From NCBI GenBank assembly GCA_015066595.1, contig SVNZ01000001.1, positions 434,001 through 498,000 of the forward strand: DNA of 64,000 nucleotides, written 5' to 3'. The notes beneath the pieces are model-generated. The model worked only from the letters and a program-made list of their open reading frames with translations. It made no database searches and was not told the origin of the DNA. Every line of letters starts with the position of its first letter. Positions within the stretch are counted from its first letter, which is position 1. This stretch comes from Oscillospiraceae bacterium. Its GTDB lineage: Bacteria > Bacillota > Clostridia > Oscillospirales > Acutalibacteraceae. Of the stretch, positions 1-8,114 are shown piece after piece. Position numbers and translations under genes: made by a program.

Positions 1-231
1 GCACTTATCAACGGCATCGTTCATTTCAAGCTGTGTTTTCTCTGCTCTGTAAACCATTGAGTTGTCTTTGATAGTAATCTCGACAGTCTGGTTGTTCTTG
101 TTCATAGTAACAACAACGTTCACAGTAGCATCAGGTGAGAAAATCTTCTCAAATTTCTTGAGCTTTTTCTCGACACGCTCCTTGAAATTATCTCTCAGAT
201 TGACCTTTCTAGCGGTATAGGTAATCTTCAT
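1..231 (-). CDS. hpf: Ribosome hibernation promoting factor, N-terminal part (cut by window edge)
   Basis: The minus strand reads an open frame from an ATG at 231 to the window edge, 77 codons beginning MKITYTARKVNLRDNFKERV and containing the beta-strand/helix pattern of the HPF/RaiA (S30AE) domain. HPF binds the 30S subunit and drives 100S dimers in resting cells. A GGAGGC Shine-Dalgarno lies just upstream. The C-terminal part lies outside the window, so long or short form cannot be told, although Firmicutes usually have the long form. It starts 33 bases after the yabR stop on the same strand and may be cotranscribed with the yab/divIC cluster. Confidence 0.85.
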   Translation of the reverse strand, partial: MKITYTARKVNLRDNFKERVEKKLKKFEKIFSPDATVNVVVTMNKNNQTVEITIKDNSMVYRAEKTQLEMNDAVDKC

Positions 232-264
232 AGTAATGCCTCCTTTGCATATTCAATATGAAAT

Positions 265-741
265 TTATTTTCTGCCTGAGCCATTGCCCCTACGGCTATA
301 GCCACGGCTTTCACCACGTTTTAAATCGGACATTTTGTCCTCGCTGGTCTTTTTGAATCTCGACATCATATCTTCAAACGATGCACCTGCGGTGCTGCTG
401 CTCTGCCATTCAAAGTCACCGGGTGAAGTTACCTTTGGAGCCGGAGTGTACTTTCTCTGAGGCTTTTTGTTAAATTCACACTTACCACCTTGTGGCTTGT
501 CGCTCAAAGACTGTGCCTGCTTGATAGAGAGAGCGAGTTTTCCGTCGTCTGCGATAGACAGTATCTTGCACTCAACTGCCTGTCCGACAGAAAGCACCTT
601 TGAGATATCCTCGACATAAGAACGAGAAATCTCAGAAATATGTACCATACCTCTTTTTCCGCCTTCTATCTCGACAAATGCACCGAAGTTTGTGATACCT
701 GTTACTTTTCCTTTTACGATTGTTGAGATCTCTTGTGACAT
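265..741 (-). CDS. yabR: S1-domain RNA-binding protein, YabR-like
   Basis: A protein of 158 residues with one S1 RNA-binding domain at about residues 1-75 (IVKGKVTGITNFGAFVEIEG, then the MVHISEIS signature). A low-complexity basic tail rich in Ser, Gly, Arg and Lys follows. The frame stays open upstream, but the ATG at 741 has a good AAGGGG Shine-Dalgarno and begins MSQEISTIVKG, so I place the start there. It follows divIC exactly as yabR does in B. subtilis. The family is thought to bind RNA or ribosomes; the exact role is unknown. Confidence 0.88.
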   Translation of the reverse strand: MSQEISTIVKGKVTGITNFGAFVEIEGGKRGMVHISEISRSYVEDISKVLSVGQAVECKILSIADDGKLALSIKQAQSLSDKPQGGKCEFNKKPQRKYTPAPKVTSPGDFEWQSSSTAGASFEDMMSRFKKTSEDKMSDLKRGESRGYSRRGNGSGRK

Positions 742-776
742 TAGTGTGTTGTACCCCTTAATAATTTGGTTTATGA

Positions 777-1091
777 TCAATCACCTGATACGTTTACAAA
801 TACTCTCTCGCCTTGCTTGATATAGTCAAGATCTTCTCGAGCAATTTGTTCAACATAACCGGAGAATTCCTCATCTGATGAATTATATAAATCGTTCATT
901 TCGTCGTTTTTGATTTCCTGAATAGTGATTTCGTCTTGAATACTCTCAAGTTCACTCTTCTTTTCACTAATCTGTGAATATAAATCAACCAGTGTTACAA
1001 CCGAATAAACTGTGAAAACCAATATTACTATGCACAACACTAAATAACGCAAATTAAGCTGTGGTTTTTTAGGTTCTTTTTGTGTGCTCAT
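777..1091 (-). CDS. divIC: Septum formation initiator DivIC/FtsB family
   Basis: A 104-residue bitopic membrane protein: short basic cytoplasmic N-terminus, one membrane span at about residues 14-36, then an extracellular coiled coil (about 36-70) and a short C-terminal domain. This is the layout of DivIC/FtsB, the divisome scaffold that pairs with FtsL. The start overlaps the 3' end of yabQ (stop at 1069), suggesting translational coupling, and AAGGACGG precedes the ATG. The position between yabQ and yabR matches B. subtilis, which supports divIC over other small coiled-coil membrane proteins. Confidence 0.88.
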   Translation of the reverse strand: MSTQKEPKKPQLNLRYLVLCIVILVFTVYSVVTLVDLYSQISEKKSELESIQDEITIQEIKNDEMNDLYNSSDEEFSGYVEQIAREDLDYIKQGERVFVNVSGD

Positions 1092-1545
1092 AATCCGTCC
1101 TTTTTCTTCTATACACTATATTTTGTATTTTATATAATATTACACCTACATTATACACTACAAATCTATTAGCTTTCAATAGTTTAGAAGAAAAATTTCT
1201 TATGATTTTTATACTTTTTTCGATAATTTTCCTTAAAACTCTGATTATATAGCAATAAAGTGTCGCCATAAACTCGCCAACTGTGAATCTGTACACAACA
1301 AAACCGACTGCTTCTCCAAACAAGGTGAAATATCTCACCATTCCTTTGTTGAATGGCAATGCAAACAAAACAGTCAAAAAAGCACACATCAAAAAATATA
1401 GGACATCCGAAAGAATTATCTGCCACAGTTTTGTAAAGCCCATAAAACGCAACACTCGAACGCAATCATAAAGTGCTGACAAAATCACACCAAACAAAAG
1501 TGAACACAAAAAGTACACAGTCTGGTCAGCTAAAGAAAACGTCAT
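1069..1545 (-). CDS. yabQ: Spore cortex biosynthesis protein YabQ
   Basis: A 158-residue protein with three to four predicted membrane segments in the first 95 residues, beginning MTFSLADQTVYFLCSLLFG. The pattern of a short loop with YDCVRVLR after the first span is typical of YabQ. A basic cytoplasmic tail follows. YabQ is a membrane protein of the mother cell needed for spore cortex formation in B. subtilis. It begins one base after the yabP stop and its own 3' end overlaps divIC, so yabP-yabQ-divIC look translationally linked. The Shine-Dalgarno is weak, which fits coupling. Confidence 0.87.
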   Translation of the reverse strand: MTFSLADQTVYFLCSLLFGVILSALYDCVRVLRFMGFTKLWQIILSDVLYFLMCAFLTVLFALPFNKGMVRYFTLFGEAVGFVVYRFTVGEFMATLYCYIIRVLRKIIEKSIKIIRNFSSKLLKANRFVVYNVGVILYKIQNIVYRRKRTDYEHTKRT

Positions 1546-1546
1546 A

Positions 1547-1816
1547 TCACTTAAACAGCTTAGATTTCAGCGATTTTGTGTTTTGTGACAGATATTGAAG
1601 CGAGTTTATCTTTCCGTCGATACAAACGTCCTTTGACTCTAAGCTCAGCTTGTTTATGTGTAGAGCTTCACCTTTTACAATAAGCGCTCCTATATCAGTG
1701 AGCAGATTAACATTTTGCTCATCAAATCCGAGTACATCGTTCACTCCTGTCAATGTCAGCTTTGATCTGTTATCTAAAATCAGCGTATGTGATGATTTCA
1801 TCATTGATTCGGACAT
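1547..1816 (-). CDS. yabP: Sporulation protein YabP
   Basis: An 89-residue YabP/YqfC-family protein (pattern HTLILDNRSKLTLTGVNDVL, then a short beta-rich repeat). Members are expressed in the mother cell under sigma-E and are linked to cortex formation. The frame extends upstream, but the ATG at 1816 is preceded by GGAGG at a good distance and gives the family-typical N-terminus. A sigma-E-like promoter lies in the 63-base gap to yabO. A second family member, yqfC, is at the far end of this window. Confidence 0.88.
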   Translation of the reverse strand: MSESMMKSSHTLILDNRSKLTLTGVNDVLGFDEQNVNLLTDIGALIVKGEALHINKLSLESKDVCIDGKINSLQYLSQNTKSLKSKLFK

Positions 1817-1843
1817 AAAAAGACCTCCATATACTACTAATAG

Positions 1844-1873
1844 ATTATATTGAGGCAACTTAAAATATATGAT
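1844..1873 (-). promoter_or_regulatory. Sigma-E-like promoter upstream of yabP
   Basis: Minus strand: -35 ATCATATA (1866-1873), 14-base spacer, -10 AATATAAT (1844-1851). It resembles the B. subtilis sigma-E consensus (GTCATATT and CATACAAT) and has the same 14-base spacing as the candidates before spoIVA and sipL. It lies between yabO and yabP, so it would drive yabP and yabQ in sporulating cells independently of yabO. Confidence 0.5.
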
Positions 1874-1879
1874 TATTGT

Positions 1880-2119
1880 TTATACCGAAGTGTACATATT
1901 GGCTGCATCTTCTTTTCTGACTGTTTCTGCTATAGACACAACTTTCACTTTGATAGAGCGAGTATCAAAGTTGATTTCGATAACATCATCTACTTTCACA
2001 TCATAAGACGCACGAACGACTTTTCCGTTGACTGAGACTTTCCCTGCATCACAAACCTCGTTCGCGACAGTTCTACGTTTAATAATACGTGATACTTTTA
2101 AATACTTGTCTATTCTCAT
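1880..2119 (-). CDS. yabO: S4-domain RNA-binding protein, YabO/RqcP type
   Basis: A 79-residue protein that is almost only an S4 RNA-binding domain (MRIDKYLKVSRIIKRRTVAN, then VNGKVVRASYDVKVDDVIEI). Orthologues (RqcP, Hsp15-like) act with RqcH on stalled 50S subunits in Ala-tailing ribosome quality control. A TTG four codons upstream is possible, but the ATG at 2119 has GGAG at normal spacing and the family N-terminus. It sits directly downstream of the HU terminator with no room for its own promoter, so expression probably depends on read-through. Confidence 0.88.
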   Translation of the reverse strand: MRIDKYLKVSRIIKRRTVANEVCDAGKVSVNGKVVRASYDVKVDDVIEINFDTRSIKVKVVSIAETVRKEDAANMYTSV

Positions 2120-2146
2120 AATACTCTCCAAATCAAATAGGTTAAA

Positions 2147-2175
2147 AAGTAAAAGCCGACATTCCTGTCGGCTTT
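2147..2175 (-). terminator. Intrinsic terminator after HU gene
   Basis: On the minus strand a perfect 9-bp stem (AAAGCCGAC, positions 2152-2160, pairs with GTCGGCTTT, 2167-2175) with a 6-base loop is followed by a T-rich run. It is 16 bases past the HU stop and about 30 bases before yabO. It probably sets a high ratio of HU mRNA to downstream yab mRNA. Confidence 0.85.
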
Positions 2176-2191
2176 TTCTTCAAGAAAAAAA

Positions 2192-2467
2192 TTACTTGTT
2201 TACAGCGTCTTTGAAAGCTTTACCAGCTTTGAAAGCAGGAACCTTAGAAGCTGGGATCTCGATTGTCTCGTTTGTTCTAGGGTTGCAACCTGTTCTAGCG
2301 TTTCTCTCTCTTCTTTCAAATGTACCGAAGCCTACGAGCTGGATCTTGTCGCCAGCAGCAACAGCGTCGATGATAGCGTCGAATGTAGCAGCAACTGCCT
2401 TCTCAGCATCTTTCTTTGAAAGGTTAGCCTTTTCTGCAACAGCAGCAATAAGTTCTGTCTTCTTCAT
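2192..2467 (-). CDS. hup: HU-family DNA-binding protein
   Basis: A 91-residue histone-like protein with the whole HU fold: [20 protein letters not shown] at the start, the [18 protein letters not shown] signature, and a C-terminal [15 protein letters not shown] helix. HU is a homodimer that bends and compacts DNA. The N in the R-x-N-P arm-tip region (NPRTNE) is conserved. A strong GGAGG precedes the ATG. It is inserted between mazG and yabO, unlike B. subtilis where these two genes are adjacent, and it carries its own terminator. Confidence 0.95.
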   Translation of the reverse strand: MKKTELIAAVAEKANLSKKDAEKAVAATFDAIIDAVAAGDKIQLVGFGTFERRERNARTGCNPRTNETIEIPASKVPAFKAGKAFKDAVNK

Positions 2468-2510
2468 TTTGATTTTCCTCCAAAATTTTAGTTTCGTGAA
2501 TATTTCACTT

Positions 2511-3296
2511 TTATTTCACTTCATCCCATAAGGAATCAAGTACTGACAAGCTTGAGTTTGCCATGTCGATGTTACGCTCTTTGCAAAGCTCTTCGACCTT
2601 AGCAAAACGGTTTGTGAACTTTTGTGTAGCATCGTAGAGAGCTTTTTCGCTGTCCACCTTAATAAAGCGTGCTACGTTCACTACAGAGAAAAGCAAATCG
2701 CCGAGCTCTTCGCTCATATTATCTGTGTCGTTGTTATCTATAGCTTCCTTGAGTTCAGCAAGCTCTTCGCTGACTTTAGAAAGTGTGTCTTCAGTCTTTT
2801 CAAAATCGAAACCGACCTTAGCTGCTTTGTGCTGAATCTTCTGGCTGTACATCAAAGCCGGAAGGGATTTCGACACAGAGCCCAAAACCTCTGACTGAGA
2901 TTTTTGAGATTTAGTCTGCATTTTAATCTGATCCCAGTTCTTGAGCACCTCGTCAGGCGTATCAGCGATAGTGTCTGAAAAAACGTGAGGATGACGAACG
3001 ATAAGCTTCTTACATACCTCATCACAAACATCGTCAATATTAAAGGAGCCTACCTCTTCTTCCATCAAAGCATGAAAGACAACCTGCATCATAACATCGC
3101 CGAGCTCTTCCCTGAGCAGTGCAGTATCTTCAGTGTCAATAGCTTCAACAGCTTCGTAGGTTTCTTCGATAAAGTTCTGACGAATACTTTTATGAGTCTG
3201 GACTCTGTCCCACGGACATCCCTGTGGTGAACGCAAAATTTTCATAATCTCGACTAAATCAGAAAAGTCATATTTGCTCTTTATTGTAAAGTCCAA
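2511..3296 (-). CDS. mazG: Nucleoside triphosphate pyrophosphohydrolase MazG
   Basis: A 261-residue protein with two MazG repeats. The first has [10 protein letters not shown] and [13 protein letters not shown] (about residues 44-80), the second [10 protein letters not shown] and [16 protein letters not shown] (about 177-215); these E-E-x-x-E and E-x-x-D motifs bind magnesium. It hydrolyses NTPs to NMP and pyrophosphate and is part of nucleotide-pool house-cleaning. The start is a TTG at 3296 with GAGG eight bases upstream. B. subtilis YabN carries an extra N-terminal methylase domain that is absent here. It follows the yabM-like flippase, keeping the yabM-yabN order. Confidence 0.92.
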   Translation of the reverse strand: MDFTIKSKYDFSDLVEIMKILRSPQGCPWDRVQTHKSIRQNFIEETYEAVEAIDTEDTALLREELGDVMMQVVFHALMEEEVGSFNIDDVCDEVCKKLIVRHPHVFSDTIADTPDEVLKNWDQIKMQTKSQKSQSEVLGSVSKSLPALMYSQKIQHKAAKVGFDFEKTEDTLSKVSEELAELKEAIDNNDTDNMSEELGDLLFSVVNVARFIKVDSEKALYDATQKFTNRFAKVEELCKERNIDMANSSLSVLDSLWDEVK

Positions 3297-3352
3297 AAAC
3301 TCACCCTCAAAATATCAAAAAATGGCGAAAAATGCCTTTATCATCACATATT

Positions 3353-5143
3353 TTATCTTAACAGATGCAGTTTTGCAAGAATTGTTACAAGATTGTTGCC
3401 TTTTGGGAGCATTTTGACCTCATTTTCGGTGAAAGTGTGCATCAAAAGCAAGGAAATAACATAAATTATAGCCGCTACAGCAATACTGATCAGTGTAACA
3501 AACGCCCCTGACATCACCTTAGAAAGCAGTTCGTAAGCTAAATATGCAGCCACACCGCAGATAATTGAGCCGATAAATGGTTTGATACAAGTATGGTAGA
3601 AGTCAGGTACAACACCAGCTTTTTTGATAAGGAAATACATACCTACAATGCATACAAACAAATATGCAACCAAAGAACCAACAGCCGCACCAGCAATGTT
3701 GATGCTGACAATACTTACAAAGGCATAGTTGAGTGCTACCTTCATGACCATAGCAACAGAGTATAGCTTGAGTGGCATATCAATACGCCCTACACCCTGA
3801 AGCATACTGCAGATTGGTGTGCTGGTAGCGATAAAGATAACGGACAGTCCCATTATCCTGAGTACTCCTGCTCCCACTTGTGCAATATATCCGTCGTATA
3901 ACAATGACATAATAGGAAATGACAGCACAAACATACCCACACCAGCAGGTAAGGTAAACAGCACTGTGAGCTTGAGCACGGTTTCGATGGACTTTTTCAG
4001 CTCACGCTTATCGCCCTTTGTGTATGCATCTGTAACAGACGGCATAGCACTGGTTCCGAAAACCTGAGTAACGTGTGTTACGAGCTGCATTATAGTAAGT
4101 GCACAGCTATATGCACCGAGAAGATATGTGTGTATAGTAATAGGATTGCTCTTTGTGGGATTCAACGGTATGTGGCTGTTGAGGTTGCCATTATATTCGT
4201 TGAGTAACGCATCACGGTTAGTTTGAGCCATTTTATATAAAACATTCTGTATAACCATTGTGTCAATAGAAGAACTGATGCTCATTACAAGAGCAGCAAG
4301 ACCAATCGGAATAGCTGTTTTCAACAGCCTGTTGAAGGTTTCCTTACGACTCAGAGCGTCCACAGAGTTTTCGAAATACTCCTCAGGGATAGCATTTTTC
4401 TTACGCTTGTAAATAATCCTTAGTGTAATAAAAGACAGAAATCCACCAAATGAAATCGCAAAAATAGCACTTGCAACAGAAAAAGCAAGAAGCATATTCA
4501 TAGCTTCGTTTTCACTTGTAAAACTGAATCCGAAAATAGTACCGGAATTTTGGTACTGATTCATTCCGATTTTCATAACAATATATGATAGCGGAAGACC
4601 AATCACCATTTTCACCGCTGCTTCAACTATCTCTGAAATCGCAGTAGGCACCATATTCCGCTGCCCCTCAAAATATCCTCGATAAATGGACACTATACAT
4701 CCGAAGAATATCGACGGAGCAAGCATCATCATTGCGTATATAGAATATGGAGATTTGATAATATCAACGTAGATAAAGCTGATACCCACCATAAGCGAGA
4801 AACACACAAGTCCCATAATCACAAAGAACGGGATTGACACTTTGTATATCTGGCGAACATCCTTGTATCTTTCTTTAGCGATACTCTCAGAAATCAGACG
4901 AGATACAGCAATAGGAAATCCTGCTGTAGCCAAAGTAAACAGAGGAATGTACACCTCGTAAGCATTCGAAAAAAGTCCTGTGCCTATTCCCGCATACTGA
5001 TCACCGAACATTGCGTATATTCGGGTGAGCATAAGTTTGTACACCATACCACACAAACTGACTATAGCCATACTTATACTAAGCACTGCAGCACCCTTGA
5101 GAAAGGTTTGTGAGGAGCTTTTCTTTATATTATCATTTTGCAT
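3353..5143 (-). CDS. SpoVB/YabM-type lipid flippase (MOP superfamily)
   Basis: A 596-residue polytopic membrane protein with about 14 predicted spans and the features of the polysaccharide biosynthesis/SpoVB branch of the MOP exporter superfamily, which includes MurJ (FPIAVSRLISE, GYFEGQRNMVPTAISEIVE). Such proteins flip undecaprenyl-linked sugar precursors; spore-cortex (SpoVB) and vegetative (MurJ, YabM) members cannot be separated by eye. The position directly before mazG matches B. subtilis yabM. GGTGAT serves as a modest Shine-Dalgarno. It is somewhat longer than typical members because of an extra loop of about 35 residues near residue 310. Confidence 0.85.
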   Translation of the reverse strand: MQNDNIKKSSSQTFLKGAAVLSISMAIVSLCGMVYKLMLTRIYAMFGDQYAGIGTGLFSNAYEVYIPLFTLATAGFPIAVSRLISESIAKERYKDVRQIYKVSIPFFVIMGLVCFSLMVGISFIYVDIIKSPYSIYAMMMLAPSIFFGCIVSIYRGYFEGQRNMVPTAISEIVEAAVKMVIGLPLSYIVMKIGMNQYQNSGTIFGFSFTSENEAMNMLLAFSVASAIFAISFGGFLSFITLRIIYKRKKNAIPEEYFENSVDALSRKETFNRLLKTAIPIGLAALVMSISSSIDTMVIQNVLYKMAQTNRDALLNEYNGNLNSHIPLNPTKSNPITIHTYLLGAYSCALTIMQLVTHVTQVFGTSAMPSVTDAYTKGDKRELKKSIETVLKLTVLFTLPAGVGMFVLSFPIMSLLYDGYIAQVGAGVLRIMGLSVIFIATSTPICSMLQGVGRIDMPLKLYSVAMVMKVALNYAFVSIVSINIAGAAVGSLVAYLFVCIVGMYFLIKKAGVVPDFYHTCIKPFIGSIICGVAAYLAYELLSKVMSGAFVTLISIAVAAIIYVISLLLMHTFTENEVKMLPKGNNLVTILAKLHLLR

Positions 5144-5163
5144 AAGTTATCACCAGAAAGTTA

Positions 5164-5520
5164 TCAGATTTTCGCACCACAATCGGCACAGAATGGCTTG
5201 TCACCGCTTTGAGCTTTGCCACACACAGTGCAACGCTTGAGCTTTTTAACATCATCTATCTGCTTTTCGATGTTTTCCAGCTGTGCGTGGAGCTCGTCTA
5301 GTTTTTGGAGCTCTTTTGAAAAATCAGCTTCATCAAGCTTTGAGCTTTTTGCAAGTATGTAGTACTTGTTGCCTAACTCTTTAAAACATTTGTTGATATC
5401 CGCGCTCAAGTGTGATTTTGTACAGTTGAGCTTTGCGATATCGTAAGCATCGCTGGCTTTTTCGGATACTTTTTCTACGACTACTTTTGTGTTCTCTAAA
5501 AAATCGTTAAACATTCCCAT
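5164..5520 (-). CDS. Small coiled-coil protein with C-terminal zinc ribbon
   Basis: A 118-residue protein not matched to a named family. Residues 1-90 are predicted helical, with a heptad-like coiled coil in the second half (LQKLDELHAQLENIEKQIDD). The C-terminus has CTVCGKAQSGDKPFCADCG, a two-CxxC zinc ribbon (about residues 97-115). GGAGAT precedes the ATG. It sits between hemZ and the flippase with a 20-base gap to the flippase, so it is probably cotranscribed. Similar zinc-ribbon small proteins are common in Clostridia. Function unknown. Confidence 0.7.
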   Translation of the reverse strand: MGMFNDFLENTKVVVEKVSEKASDAYDIAKLNCTKSHLSADINKCFKELGNKYYILAKSSKLDEADFSKELQKLDELHAQLENIEKQIDDVKKLKRCTVCGKAQSGDKPFCADCGAKI

Positions 5521-5569
5521 AGTAAAAATCTCCTTTATCTAAATATAACAGATAAATATGTCTATAGTG

Positions 5570-7021
5570 TTAAAAACTGAAAAATTCATCATAAAAGCTG
5601 TAAATAGCGTCTTTGCGCTCCATAAGCTCATTAAATCTCGTGTTATATTCATACGGAAACTTAAAATTAAATATGCGTTCAAGCTTATCGCTTTTATGGT
5701 CTTTGAGCTTAGTCACGCCACCTGCACCACACGCAAGTATAGTGTGGGTTTCGTCCATAACGTAGACGTTGTAAAGACTTTCGCAGCCTCTTTTTGACCA
5801 CCCGACGTTCTCAAGATTTCCTGCCATACGGCTCTGGCGATACAGATAGTATGGTACAAAACCATCTGGCATCAACACTTTTTGCGAGTATTCAAGCATA
5901 TCGGTGGTTTCGTTCTTTATGCCTATATTGATATCAATATTTTCAGTGTTCAAAGTTGAGCTTCTTTTTAAAGCCAGAGTGTGAATAGTGATGCTTTCTG
6001 GTGAAAGCTCACGTATCTTATCTAAAGTATCAACAAAGCTGTTGTAGTTATCACCTTTAAGCCCTGCGATAAGGTCCATATTGATATTTTCAAAGCCACA
6101 TTCACGTGCAAGATAAAAAGCATCTATCGCATCTTGTGCACTGTGGCGTCTGCCGATAATAGAAAGCACTTCGTCATTCAATGTCTGTGGGTTGATGCTG
6201 ATACGAGTGACTTTGTTTTTCTTGATAACAATGAGCTTTTCTTTTGATATAGTATCAGGGCGACCGGCTTCGACAGTAAACTCCCTACAAGTCGACATAT
6301 CAAAATGCTCATTCACGGTAGAAAGCACTAAATCCATTTGTTGAGCTGAAAGCGTAGTCGGTGTTCCACCGCCCATATAAACAGTTTCAAGCCTAAATCC
6401 TAAATCTTTTGCTATTTTTGCAGTGAGTTTGAGTTCATCACACAAAAGCTTTACATAATCATCAATAAGATGCTTAGCTTTTTCAATCGACTGTGACACA
6501 AATGAACAATAGTTGCATCGTGATGGACAAAACGGAATTGAAATATATAGCGAAAATGACTTTTCTTGAGAAAGAGAAAGTATAGCACTCTCGCATTTTT
6601 GTGTAATCAACGCAAGGGCAAGCTTTTTTTGCGATACTTTAAACTCAGATAAAAAATACTCACGTGCATAGTCTTCGCCATATGCTTCAATAAATCTTCT
6701 CAAAAGCTTTATCGGTCGCACACCTGTAAGTATACCCCATGGTAGCGTTGTATCAAAATACTCACAAAGCAAAGCATACATAAGCTGTGCCATAACAAGC
6801 TCGTCTTCATCACTATTCTGTTTCTTTTTTGTACTCAGCGTTTTTTTGAAATCTTCAAAAGATACAGTCACGCTGATTGTATCATTAATTGAAGTGAAAA
6901 CGTAAGGTTTTTCGATGTTTTCGCATTCTTTTTTTACACTTATCTTATCGTATGGAAAAAACGCTCGAAGCAAATTTTCCATCTCATAATGAAAAGTGTG
7001 ATTATCAATATATAAATTCAT
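5570..7021 (-). CDS. hemZ: Coproporphyrinogen dehydrogenase-like radical SAM protein HemZ
   Basis: A 483-residue radical SAM protein with the CPSRCNYC cluster motif (C165, C169, C172), the YMGGGTPTTLS glycine-rich SAM-binding stretch and a C-terminal HemN-like region (YYLYRQSRMAGNLENVGW). The N-terminal 150 residues contain the LPWGILTGVRPIKL signature specific to HemZ. HemZ was proposed to act in heme synthesis, but many anaerobes with hemZ lack the rest of that pathway, so the true substrate is uncertain. It lies five bases after the metallo-beta-lactamase gene and is probably in the same operon. Confidence 0.88.
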   Translation of the reverse strand: MNLYIDNHTFHYEMENLLRAFFPYDKISVKKECENIEKPYVFTSINDTISVTVSFEDFKKTLSTKKKQNSDEDELVMAQLMYALLCEYFDTTLPWGILTGVRPIKLLRRFIEAYGEDYAREYFLSEFKVSQKKLALALITQKCESAILSLSQEKSFSLYISIPFCPSRCNYCSFVSQSIEKAKHLIDDYVKLLCDELKLTAKIAKDLGFRLETVYMGGGTPTTLSAQQMDLVLSTVNEHFDMSTCREFTVEAGRPDTISKEKLIVIKKNKVTRISINPQTLNDEVLSIIGRRHSAQDAIDAFYLARECGFENINMDLIAGLKGDNYNSFVDTLDKIRELSPESITIHTLALKRSSTLNTENIDINIGIKNETTDMLEYSQKVLMPDGFVPYYLYRQSRMAGNLENVGWSKRGCESLYNVYVMDETHTILACGAGGVTKLKDHKSDKLERIFNFKFPYEYNTRFNELMERKDAIYSFYDEFFSF

Positions 7022-7026
7022 AAAAA

Positions 7027-7647
7027 TTATCTCATATATGGGTTATATGTTCGTTCAACAGAAAGTGTTGTGGGTACATCGTGACCTGGGAGCACTGTGA
7101 AATCACCATCAAGTAAAGCAAGCTTTTTGAGCGATTTAATCATATCAGATGAACTCGATGTAGGAAAATCAGTTCTGCCGATAGACTGACAAAACAGAGT
7201 GTCTCCAGAAAAAATACAGTCTTCAATAATGTAACATCCGCTACCGCTAGTATGACCCGGAGTAGTAATAAACCTTACCTTTGTATCACCGAGTGTGAAC
7301 TCGTCGTTGTCAATAAGGGTTTTCGGATTGTCGATTTTTTCGATATGCAGGTTGTGCCATGCAGAACCATTGAGCGATGGAGTGTTCACAAAATCTACTT
7401 CGTCAGCACTAAGACAAACATCACAATCAAAATGCTTTTTGAGATATGCTACTCCACCAATGTGGTCAAAATGACCGTGAGTGAGCAAAATGTACCGCAA
7501 ATCTCCACCCCACTCGTTGATACTCTCGACAAGTGTGTCGCTTTCACAAGCTGGATCGACCACAGCTAACGCTCCTGTGTTCACGTCTTTTATCAGATAG
7601 GTGTTAGTATAAATATCACCTAAAACAAAGGTTTTTATTTCAATCAT
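7027..7647 (-). CDS. MBL-fold hydrolase, glyoxalase II-like
   Basis: A 206-residue metallo-beta-lactamase fold protein. It has the zinc motif THGHFDHIGG (about residues 56-65), PGHTSGSGCY with the next ligand His, FSGDTLF with the bridging Asp, and LPGHD near the C-terminus. These are the full ligand set of the glyoxalase-II/YcbL group of thioester hydrolases. The substrate cannot be inferred. Its start overlaps the dtd stop by four bases (ATGA), so it is translationally coupled to dtd; the rel-dtd-MBL-hemZ order recurs in Clostridia. Confidence 0.87.
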   Translation of the reverse strand: MIEIKTFVLGDIYTNTYLIKDVNTGALAVVDPACESDTLVESINEWGGDLRYILLTHGHFDHIGGVAYLKKHFDCDVCLSADEVDFVNTPSLNGSAWHNLHIEKIDNPKTLIDNDEFTLGDTKVRFITTPGHTSGSGCYIIEDCIFSGDTLFCQSIGRTDFPTSSSSDMIKSLKKLALLDGDFTVLPGHDVPTTLSVERTYNPYMR

Positions 7648-8099
7648 TTTATAAGCTCCTTAGAGTCAAGCAATATGGTAACAGGGCCATCGTTAAGAAG
7701 CGACACCTTCATATCAGCACCGAAAACTCCTTTTTTTACATCATTGATACCGTTATTTTTAATTCTTTCACAGAAATATTCATACAAGTCATTAGCCATA
7801 TCAGGAGCACCTGCGTTGATAAAGCTGGGACGCCTGCCTTTTCTGCAATCAGCAAGAAGTGTGAACTGTGAGATAACAAGGACTGATCCGTTTGTATCAC
7901 TCAAGGACAAGTTCATTTTTCCGTTTTCATCCTCAAAAACACGCATTCCTGAAATTTTTTTAGAAAGTATGTCTGCATCTGCTTTTGTATCAGTTTGTTC
8001 AACACCGAGCAAAATCAAAAAACCATTTTCGATTTTTGATATAAGCTCACCTTCTACTACGACCTGAGCGTGAGCGACACGCTGTAATACTGCTTTCAT
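7644..8099 (-). CDS. dtd: D-aminoacyl-tRNA deacylase
   Basis: A 151-residue protein with the two DTD signatures: SQFTLLADCRKGRRPSF (about residues 77-93) and the cis-Gly-Pro motif NDGPVTI (about 136-142). It starts with the family-typical MKAVLQRVAHAQVVV. DTD removes D-amino acids (and glycine) wrongly attached to tRNA. It follows rel by 15 bases; rel-dtd adjacency is also seen in B. subtilis. Confidence 0.95.
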   Translation of the reverse strand: MKAVLQRVAHAQVVVEGELISKIENGFLILLGVEQTDTKADADILSKKISGMRVFEDENGKMNLSLSDTNGSVLVISQFTLLADCRKGRRPSFINAGAPDMANDLYEYFCERIKNNGINDVKKGVFGADMKVSLLNDGPVTILLDSKELIK

Positions 8100-8114
8100 A
8101 ATAACCTCAAAAAA

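Noticed and set aside
2028..2531. Plus-strand frame of 167 residues over HU and mazG
   Set aside because: Antisense to three well-supported genes and lacks a ribosome-binding site; composition reflects the opposite strand.
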